DNA of 64,000 nucleotides from Paragonimus westermani (taxonomy: Eukaryota; Platyhelminthes; Trematoda; Plagiorchiida; Troglotrematidae), in assembly GCA_008508345.1 (NCBI GenBank), contig QNGE01002985.1, positions 18,961 through 82,960 of the forward strand. The letters run 5' to 3'. The notes beneath the pieces were generated by a model. That model searched no databases, was not told where the DNA came from, and saw nothing but the letters and a program-made list of their open reading frames with translations. Below are positions 57,301 to 64,000 of this stretch, one piece after another (position 1 is the stretch's first letter; each line of letters starts with the position of its first letter). The position numbers and the translations under genes were made by a program.

Positions 57301-57929
57301 CCTCGACCGAGTCGCAGGCGCATCGACAGCATTCGGGGGCTGATGCCGTGCGGTTCGCCTATCATCAAACCATTGATGCGATCAGCGACTGCAAAACAGA
57401 CACCATGCTCCCGAACACCGTCTGTCGGGTAGCCTATCCAGTAAAAAGTGTACCCGGCGCCTGCTTCCCGCAACTTACCTTGGTCTGAAAGCCTTGTCTC
57501 ACTCAAGGCTGCTACGTCGATTCCATACCGCCGCAGTTCCATCGCGATCAGGGCGGTGCGTCGTTCCGGCCGTTCTGTGGCGCTGCATCGATCCAGCAGA
57601 GTGCGCACGTTCCACGTCCCAACCGTAAGCGTGTTGCGTCCACGGGCCTGTCTCCAGTTGGTCTTCTGGGCACTGAAACCTAGTTGAGCATTATCTGCTC
57701 GGGGGCTCGTGATTGGGGGGACGTATGAGGGTGAGTGTTTGGCAGTAGCATGTTTTCGCCTATCCACCCTGCCATGTGCAGCAGATAGGGCGACCCGGTT
57801 TATCCTGCGCGACGGCCGATGCAGTATACTATTTGATTTAGTTTGTATCGTTATCATTGTGAGTATGGGCTTCGGATACTGCCAGGACGCCCAGACCTGT
57901 GCAGGAGAGCGATTAGGGCCCTCATCCAA
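54399..57929 (-). CDS. Full-length LINE polyprotein: AP endonuclease, reverse transcriptase, C2H2 finger
   Basis: An uninterrupted 1176-codon frame ending in TAG. Residues about 101-355 form an AP-type endonuclease (GTWNVRTL, ALSETRL, VSVYGP, LGDLNARVG, CSTDHRLV). Residues about 590-860 form the reverse transcriptase (NGKAAGEDGLPGEIL, YRGISLLS, ALFVDFTKAFDSVNRE, GVKQGCVLAPALFSLY, and catalytic LLFADDSALLAHS at about 850). LRWLGHVRRMGDD follows. The C-terminus has a C-x2-C-x12-H-x3-H finger (Cys 1145/1148, His 1161/1165) and a basic tail. It would nick target DNA and reverse-transcribe its own RNA. The architecture resembles RTE-like LINEs; the clade is not certain. An intact frame with all catalytic residues suggests recent activity. 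The start at 57929 is the first Met; later starts are possible. There is a CA-rich 5' leader at 57970-58015. Confidence 0.92.
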   Translation of the reverse strand: MDEGPNRSPAQVWASWQYPKPILTMITIQTKSNSILHRPSRRINRVALSAAHGRVDRRKHATAKHSPSYVPPITSPRADNAQLGFSAQKTNWRQARGRNTLTVGTWNVRTLLDRCSATERPERRTALIAMELRRYGIDVAALSETRLSDQGKLREAGAGYTFYWIGYPTDGVREHGVCFAVADRINGLMIGEPHGISPRMLSMRLRLGRGKCATFVSVYGPTMCHTDDTKDQFYDQLSATIRSAPVNDRLFVLGDLNARVGRDSVAWPGVLGPYGIGSVNANGDRLLHLCATHELAITNTRFQLDASDITTWTHPRSGHHHLLDYVIVRQRDIREVRITRVMRGAECSTDHRLVRTKLFIHVRKSVYCRSFGQRQKLDIRRLENFETKAAFQRAVVARLHNAPVPTTPEGMWQQLKKQIMVAATETIGVERKKRPDWFDDNNVAISNLVREKNAAFATCTMDPGNGAKKTRFRNIRRQLAERVRGIKDNWWRKQGERMQGFADRRQHKEFYDSLKAIFGPSIQSTKALVDVDTGCSCSQPEDIMGIWRKHFGSLLNRPTTIDWATVNSLPQQDVKSSLALAPDLLELQRAIGQLRNGKAAGEDGLPGEILKNGGPALERALLQLVHSIWEHEVMPQDFKDALIVPLFKGKGSKQCTDSYRGISLLSCAGKVLARILLNRLNASVLEMNVPEEQCGFRSSRSTIDLVFAARQLQEKCRERNQPLYALFVDFTKAFDSVNREALWTVLGKFGCPGKFVNMVRLLHAGMKAKVQSCGSTSDDFDIVTGVKQGCVLAPALFSLYLTAMVTVAFQNSGEDGVEVEYRTDGRLLNIRRFGASTRLQTSRMRMLLFADDSALLAHSEEELQRLATAFASAASKFGLDINTGKTYSFFQPSPGGGAACVPPPEIRIAGDTVNGCGDFCYLGSNLSTDLSVDRELRARVAKASAAFGRLERRVWKNHSLKMATKLCVYRSMVLSILLYGSETWTLYQRNVSYLSRFHVQCLRRILGIRWSDMIPNTEVMRRADMDGMEAMLMLNQLRWLGHVRRMGDDRIPKQLLYGQVKSGKRNPGGQKRRYQDVVQVSLSRCNIDFRCWEDLALNRTAWRNTVRAGVRAFNEQLLRGRERKRAVRKGTIGAIGRGDVTIWRCDVCGRECAGRLGLVGHQRTHSTPSAKRRRVR

Positions 57930-58290
57930 AGCCTTTGGCTAAAAAGCCTGAACCGCAAGGCAGCAGCTGTCTCACACACACAAACACAGACACACGCACA
58001 CACACAGGCGACGGCATCAAACACCACTGTACACACGAACCAAGCAACCAGACACACAGTCAGTCCAGGCACAACGGAGCAACAACACAGTCTCCACGCA
58101 CAACAAACGCACGCATCTGCTTTTTGTCCGGCTGCTTCTCATCGGCCAATCTGACAAGGTTGAACCCGCAAGGACCGAAGTCCTAGTCAGCACAGCCCTC
58201 CGGATCAAAACAGCGCGCAAGCCTGACCACCACGCCAAGGTAGAAATAACAAACCACACAGATGAAACATTTACGGACAAAGTCTTCTCA
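57930..58290 (-). other. Likely 5' leader of the LINE
   Basis: GC-richer than the flank to its right. It holds a GT-rich run on the minus strand (57970-58015) and an open 72-codon frame overlapping the main ORF start. Composition drops near 58270-58290, suggesting the 5' end of the element. Confidence 0.35.
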
Positions 58291-59990
58291 GTAAAAATGT
58301 CATTCGTAAAGCGAATACTTTTAAAGAAACTAATAGATCAGATCAACATTCCGACAAAGGATGACTGTCCGCTTGGGCAGAGTGTACAATAAGAACAGCA
58401 TATTCACTGTGAATTGACAACCTCTCAGTCACTGATCAGTCACCACAAATGACGAATGCATACAAGTTACTTTATCAAACAACAAATCCCGAGTAAACGC
58501 ACTTTTGCTGAAGTGATTCAAGATCGTTAGGAAAACCCTGTGTTGTTAAAAAAACACGAAAAATCAGCTACTTTCTTAAATATGGATGCCGTACTACACT
58601 CGGAAGATTTAAAAAGCGCTAACAAGGGGTCTACAAATGTGACGCAGTTATCATCTCCCTATTCGCTGACAGTGTACAGTGAGCGTCATCCAAATGTGGG
58701 TATTGATTTGTCTAATGAGTTTTGGCGGTCTTTTTAGGCTTTAAGTACGAACGAGCGAACATACAGTGAACGTCTTTGTCTGGCAATGCACCCACAAATA
58801 CTTAGGTATTTGTTTCGACAAGTTTATCCGTAAAACCCGTTTTCCAACCCGAATGAAGGATTATTCGGCGAGTTTGGGTGCACAACCAAAAATCTGCTGT
58901 GGGCAAACAGACCAGAGGTTTTAAATTTGACTGACGGACGTGAAAGTAGAGTTTGTAGAAATCAGTCTTAGGCGCCATTTTACTCTACTTCTCAAAACAC
59001 AACACATCGCACCAGATAGACAATCTGCTAAGAGTTTGAACGATATCTTGGTTTTCTTCAAGTAAGCACTGTCAATTGTATGTACTGCATGACATTTTCA
59101 TCGTTTCCAAGTGTTTAGAGTAAGCATAAAGTTCACGAATGGCGTAGGGCAATCTAAGTCATACGATTCGACGTTTCATGCAATCACTCTTCACAGTTTG
59201 ATGGACCAGTCCACGTGCGGACTGAGTCCTGCTTAACACAAGTGGACGCGAAGTTTTCACGATCGTAAATAGGGAAAAGAAGAAGCATATGGAAAAGAGA
59301 AGGGTTATTTTTGCCGTCTGAACTAGGGGGGGGGGAATTTAAGAAAAATCGAAACTTACTAACAGTCATTCTACACCTGGCTGAATTTGAAGGATAATCA
59401 CATCTCACAACGACCAGTCAATTGCTTTTGGATTACAGTTTGTATCGATAAGGCAACAGTAAAAAAAATTTAAGGGGCTATTCTGACTACTGACCGGGCA
59501 CCCCTAAATAGTACCGATCACCCCTAGATTATGACCAGGTTCAGGTCACTTTACAAATGTTAGGGAACCAATGCGTTGGAAACAATATATTGTTCAAACA
59601 TTACAAGTACGTTCTGCTCTCAGTGTCGCATTGGAAATAGTACGACTACTGTCGTAACTGTTGCCTTTCTCTCTGTCATAGGCTGAAGTTGATCAGTTGA
59701 TAAGTGTCTGACGCTTATTCCGCGATCACAGCTTCAGTTTCCTGATCAACGTGGTCAACACGAGATCCGAAAGCGTCTAAACAGTTGTCAACTATTTTAC
59801 TGGTAGTTAGTGTGACCAACAGTTTGGAGCCATTGGTAATAGTACGACTATTCGGCAATGGTCACTTTTCTGGATGGATGAACTGGAAGTCACGTGTCAC
59901 TTCACAAGAGAGGTTGATATCGGTCAAAACGATCGGGTAACCTGATTATGGTTCACCTGCGGAAGTGGTTGAGCGCTCAGATCTGATAAT
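58291..59990. other. Unannotated spacer
   Basis: Short frames only; a G run at 59326-59334. Confidence 0.4.
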
Positions 59991-59992
59991 TC

Positions 59993-60205
59993 TGTAGCGC
60001 AGTGGTCAACACGGTAGCCTCATCAAAGCTTGGCCGGAGTTCTAGTCCGTGTCATGGAGAGGATATGCACGACTGACGACTTCTAATGAGAGCGAAACTC
60101 GAGTCTCGTGCTTGTTTTCAAAAGAGGCTGGCTGCAAAGTCTATATGAATGCGACAGCTGCCATCAAATGCGGGTGATGTTCAACTTGATATTAACCAAC
60201 TCCCC
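59993..60205 (+). repeat. tRNA-derived SINE-like repeat, family 1 (best A box)
   Basis: TAGCGCAGTGGTCAACACGG fits the Pol III A box, and GGAGTTCTAGTCC stands at the B-box position. The body AGCGAAACTCGAGT, AATGCGACAGCTGCCATCAA and GGGTGATGTTCAACTTGAT is shared with the other copies. Confidence 0.6.
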
Positions 60206-60350
60206 AACCACTCATCAGTAATCCAAGTGTATGTTATGCCAAATCATTCATTTATCACATTTTCGCAAAAATACCGAAACGGCGTCGAAAATTACGCGGC
60301 TACTGCACATTCGCTCGTGTACTGCGCTTCCCAATCGAGTGCAAATCAGA

Positions 60351-60750
60351 ACGAAAATCTGAGCGACACTAAACAATATCAGTTTATTGGAAAAATACCA
60401 CCTTTCTATGGAGGAACAATTGCATTTATGATTGCTATTAACAGACACGCTTCCTCGCGTTTTGATTGACCAGTTTGTTGCCATCTTGTTCCACAACATT
60501 GCATCCAGCAACTCGGTTGTTTGAATCAGGTACGCATACGGCAGCAGCTGATCCCTGTCTATGGTTGTTTAGCTCCAGTTCGACCATAATTCCGTCTCTA
60601 GCGTCTTGCGTGTGACCTCTGATTAGCTGAACCTATTCAAATCAGGAAGTCGCTTCGTTCCAAGCTAATTGTAATCAACGAGTGGTCAGAAATAGTCGGC
60701 CACCGAACAAGCAATTGATCTGCTGTAGACTACGAGTATAAGTAAGCCGC
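60351..60750 (+). repeat. 400-bp dispersed repeat, copy 2
   Basis: Second copy of the 43313-43712 repeat, equal in length. On the left it abuts the end of a SINE-like block (CTCGTGTACTGCGCTTCCC), which also precedes other repeats here. Confidence 0.85.
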
Positions 60751-60751
60751 A

Positions 60752-60890
60752 ATTCTTTCAGTTCCTTAGGCACGTTTATCCGAACTGCCACCAGTCTCTC
60801 TTCCAGCAGTGCTTCCATGAAAAAGATAGCCGGTTCGTTAGTTAGGTTACCCCGGAGGCTCTTTGGAGGGATTTCCTCATACCGTTTCAC
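60752..60890 (-). CDS. Coding-like segment, unknown
   Basis: Minus frame: KRYEEIPPKSLRGNLTNEPA then IFFMEALLEERLVAVRINVP and KELKE, stopping at the edge of the 400-bp repeat (60750). The composition is strongly protein-like, unlike neighbouring frames. A TAA lies just upstream, and no convincing splice acceptor precedes it. It could be an exon cut by the repeat insertion or a retroelement scrap. Family not recognised. Confidence 0.25.
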
Positions 60891-61940
60891 ATTATGTTCA
60901 ATACATTACTGCGCTCTCATACTAAGCTAAATATCCTGGCTTGTTTCAGTTGGTTCGTGGAAGACATTTTTCTTGTTGGAAAGGCATCCGGTAGAGTCGC
61001 GAAAATATCACCATGCCCAAATATATTACACAATCTGGACCTGTACGCAAACTGCTACCGACGTACCAAGGCAGACTTGTTTGTGTGTATTATCCTCCAT
61101 CAACTTCAAAATCCCTTTAAAAATATCTACGCCCAACGAAATTAACTGTAGAAGGGGTAAATAACTAAAACTACAACAATAAACGAACTGTTTGACTTGC
61201 ATAGAACTCTTTTTACTTCCGAATATGTCCAATCTGGAACAGCCTACTCGACAGTTGAGTCCAAACGTAGACTTGACGCATATATTTTCGGATTGAACTG
61301 TCATTCTGACTTCCAATCTGCCTAGAGAATGCTGGATACTAAAAGAATTAACGGAATTTGTGTTTCAGACTGAGGCAATGTAAACGATCTCGGAAATTGT
61401 TGAAAGCGCTTGTATACCAATGACATTACTTCTGAAAACAAAAATGCATTTTATTGGAAATTACCTTGGTGTTCATTACTTCCGATGTTGTTCGTCACGA
61501 ACATCCAATTCAGTGCATTTCGTATGATTTATTCCAAGACGTAAAAGTCTTTTCCCGGGGAGCTTGTCAAACTAGTTTAGAGTAGCAATACGTGGTACGT
61601 TTATAGTTAGACTACATTTGAATGAAATGCATACCAAGTTGTCTTGATGCTTGCAGTCCTTCTGCTAATCGTTAGGTGGGTCGATTTTTACACGAAGATA
61701 GTCTGTTCTTCACGAATTAATTATGAAATTCAAAGGGCATTTTATGATACTGTACGAACATAACAGGTAATGGTGCGTTCGTGGTTGGTTTTTTTTACTT
61801 CAAAGACTGAAGACTAGTCAATCCAAGTATTGTGGTTACGACAATTGGATAAGAATGGATATACCGAATTAATTAATTGAACCCAAGAGAGTGCCTTTCT
61901 TTGGTTGCTCAGGTACACAATGTTCTGTAATTAACTTCAC
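60891..61940. other. Unannotated spacer
   Basis: Short frames only. Confidence 0.4.
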
Positions 61941-61978
61941 TGCCTCTATAGTTGAACTGTTCACTTCCCTTTACCCAC

Positions 61979-62216
61979 CCCATCAAAACAGAGGTGTGAT
62001 TAAATCGGTTTCAAGCGCGATTGTTGCTCACTTGACCGACTCCAATCATTCTGTCAGTAAGAAAGATGCTTTTCGGATTGTCTACCGAGTGCCAAGGAAT
62101 CGATCAAAAATGGTGAGATTTTGAACGTTGACCGTTACCGAAGCCATCAGCATCCGACTGCTCAACCATGACCTCTACGCTCAGAAGAAGTTCGTGTGGA
62201 CACTTAACCTCCTCTA
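61979..62216 (+). pseudogene. Penelope-like endonuclease tail with internal stop
   Basis: It reads GVIKSVSSAIVAHLTDSNHS and DAFRIVYRVPRNRSKMVRF, then an in-frame TGA at the Arg codon that the 31312 copy keeps, then TLTVTEAISIRLLNHDLYAQ and KKFVWTLNLL ending at TAG (62214-62216). It is 5' truncated at about 61979-61995, so YIG and RT are missing. Confidence 0.75.
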
Positions 62217-62346
62217 GCTTATAATCATTCAAGCCCATGATTTGGAACAGTGATCACGCAACTGAAACCAAACACGTCGTCCTTAACCTATATTGACCGT
62301 TTTTCTGACTCACACTAGTCACTGTTTTCATAGTTATTGTGTTATA

Positions 62347-62391
62347 ATTAGCCTGATGATCAAACACAGAAAACAAGTCTTGTTCGCTACT
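62347..62391 (+). ncRNA. Hammerhead-like motif in Penelope 3' UTR (reduced stem II)
   Basis: TAGC, CTGATGA (62353-62359), a 9-base linker, GAA (62369-62371), AACAA paired with TTGTT (62372-62384), C62385 as position 17, then GCTA, which pairs perfectly with TAGC as stem I. Stem II would be a single U-A pair. The same motif occurs at 30982-31021 (-) and, with G12 mutated, at 31672-31713. Confidence 0.45.
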
Positions 62392-62524
62392 CTGTCGTTC
62401 TCATGACTTCAGTGGGTATTTTCGAATGAATTAAACAGACGTGTTTAACATTTTATCGATAAGTGGACTGAGAATAACAGAACATTACCAGCAAGATGTA
62501 ATATTCCACGTGATTTCAATTACA

Positions 62525-62570
62525 ACACTCTTCAGGAAGGCCACCTGAAGTGGTTGAAACGTAAAGTATT
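62525..62570 (+). ncRNA. Degenerate hammerhead, copy C
   Basis: It aligns with copies A and B, and stem II (CCAC/GTGG), GAAACGTA and stem I are recognisable. The CTGAGGA box, however, reads TTCAGGA, losing C3 and G5. Predicted inactive. Confidence 0.6.
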
Positions 62571-62630
62571 ACAACTTGCACCTAACTGTGTTATTCTCAT
62601 TCTGTTTATCAACAGCTTGTTGACACTATG

Positions 62631-63810
62631 ATGTGATTGCAACAGTTGCTATCGTAACGTCAGCGAGTGATACATAAAATGTACATAGCTTCAATAACTA
62701 AAAGAACCAGCCAAATCGTTTCAATCTTTTAGATACTAATACACGAGCTATTCCATAACATTGCGCACAAAGCATGTCCATGTTGTCCAATTAGCATGAG
62801 TTCGATAATCTCTAACAATTTTGGCTTACTAATAAGTAATAATGTCTTCAGTGAGTTAATAAGTTGTTTACATCACTTTCGAAAAACGCATCCTAGCCAC
62901 CGGTCACATCGTTGAACATATAGCTACATAATCATGATCCGAAACAGCCAACGATTGGCTGAGTACTGCCAATCGAGCAGGCTGAGTAAGTTTGTGTGTA
63001 CAGAAAGTGCTAGCGCAATCAACCTTTTGTTTATACCATCCGGTTCATGAGCAGCCTTAACGGTTGAAAAATGATGCGCAAGTAACCAATACACACAGGT
63101 AGTTTACCAAATATAAATACCCACATTCTGAGGAATGGTTGTCAAGATTACCAGTACAGAGTTTAGGAGAACTGAAAATCCTCACTCCAAAATCTACTTA
63201 CATGGTCATTTTGTATTTTGCCTATCCTCATCTAACTAAGCAGACATCAGACAGTTATGGAACCAGAGGAAATAGGTAATTAGAAATCATTGGACTCTAC
63301 ATGTGTACCGGTTGTAAACCTGGATTTAACTTTCAAGAGGTGCATGAAGACTGTGCAAGAACTGCCGTGTGTAACTAAGTGATCCATTAACTAGTCAATG
63401 AATATATAAACACGACTGAGTTCATCGAGATTGCTAGGGTTATTTAGTGACAACCGGTTTTTCCCTAAATTACCGAAGGCACTATGACACGTCTGCTGCA
63501 TATACTTGAATATGGGATAGCTTACACTTTTGGATAGTTCCGTTATCCTTCCAAGTTCAATCGAAGCCGGAACTGACAGTTTACTTTTTGAAATATGCAT
63601 TGTCCATAGTTTTGGTTATATTTTGCAACTCATGATGATCTTTCGCGTTAGCCTAAGTGACTTTCTCTCACCCCTCTGATGTTCAGCAAACCATGTTCTA
63701 AATACGGGATAAACGAGAGATAAAATTATAAAAACAACTCAATCCAGTTATGTTGAAACAACAATCCTTGAGAAACTCCGGAACAATACATGTATTACTC
63801 ATTATCTTTA
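62631..63810. other. Unannotated spacer
   Basis: AT-rich, short frames only. Confidence 0.4.
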
Positions 63811-63814
63811 CCAG

Positions 63815-63975
63815 TAGATATACCAACTCCTGAAACGCCATCATTAGGACCCAAATATTTCCATAATAGGCGTACGCTCAGGCAACGAGGTTTGGAAACC
63901 ATGTTTAAGAATCTTTTTGGCCAAGGCAGAAATGCTCAAGACCACCTTAGTTCATTCATGCCCTCAATCATTTAA
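63815..63975 (+). CDS. Possible terminal exon, unknown protein
   Basis: A plausible acceptor (ATTATCTTTACCAG) is followed by a frame DIPTPETPSLGPKYFHNRRT, LRQRGLETMFKNLFGQGRNA and QDHLSSFMPSII with TAA at 63973-63975. The Pro/Thr-rich start and basic middle look like a protein C-terminus. No upstream exon was recognised, and the family is unknown. Confidence 0.35.
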
Positions 63976-64000
63976 TCGCAAACCAATAGTTTGGGACTTA

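Larger units (their letters stand above)
62217..62630 (+). repeat. Penelope 3' region with two hammerhead-type motifs and foldback (copy C)
   Basis: Follows the endonuclease stop and is collinear with 31544-31720 up to about 62400. It then continues into the ribozyme repeat seen in copies A and B: CGAATGAATTAAACAG, an inverted arm from GATAAGTGGACTGAGAATAAC (62458 on), the ribozyme (62525-62570), and the complementary arm to TTATTCTCATTCTGTTTATC (about 62610). It links the ribozyme repeat to a Penelope coding end. Confidence 0.7.

Noticed and set aside
59993..60070. Possible tRNA gene from A and B boxes
   Set aside because: No cloverleaf, anticodon arm or acceptor pairing; the same unit is dispersed, so it is a SINE-like repeat.
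1..64000. CRISPR arrays, operons, ribosome binding sites or riboswitches
   Set aside because: The window is eukaryotic by its introns and retroelements; no regularly spaced direct repeats were seen.

Overview
The window reads as genomic DNA of a parasitic flatworm, most likely a digenean trematode of the opisthorchiid or fasciolid kind. I infer this from the spliced eukaryotic gene with introns from 41 nt to 13.8 kb, the moderate GC content, and the mix of old Penelope-like, LINE, BEL/Pao and tRNA-derived SINE-like sequence. No species can be fixed from sequence alone. Single-base N gaps at 3785 and 50127, and a 44-base N run at 20638-20681 inside a TA repeat, mark scaffold joins.

Left half (1-26600): one recognisable host gene on the + strand, the 3' two thirds of a DRG2-type developmentally regulated GTPase. 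Nine exons (1354-1444, 5457-5529, 8091-8181, 8564-8661, 8703-8779, 22605-22693, 22746-22804, 22860-22913, 26514-26600) join in frame to about 238 residues ending at a TAG at 26600. The first exon here lies inside a nearly perfect 3.3-kb palindrome (476-3784) that stops exactly at an N, so the palindrome is probably an assembly artefact. The 13.8-kb intron holds three decayed minus-strand LINE copies. The last intron holds a BEL/Pao remnant.

Right half (26601-64000): mostly gene-poor, repeat-rich DNA. It contains several Penelope-like element (PLE) tails with GIY-YIG endonuclease remnants (30982-31740, 39130-39759, 61979-62630), a 1.9-kb Tc1/IS630-type DNA transposon with terminal inverted repeats of about 320 bp and a dead transposase (47626-49537), a 721-bp duplication across an N (49406-50848), a full-length LINE with an open 1176-aa ORF (54399-57929, minus strand), a 400-bp dispersed repeat pair, and SINE-like copies. 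Three possible host coding segments without recognised function lie at 30153-30329, 60752-60890 and 63815-63975.

The most interesting signal is a set of hammerhead-ribozyme motifs associated with the PLE-type repeats. Copies at 41054-41102 (-) and 48008-48055 (-) keep every conserved core position, with stem III reduced to the self-complementary tetranucleotide ACGU. One of them sits in a 139-bp insertion with a 13-bp target duplication nested inside the DNA transposon. A third copy (62525-62570) is mutated in the core. A second, weaker hammerhead-like motif recurs in the 3' tails of two different PLE families.
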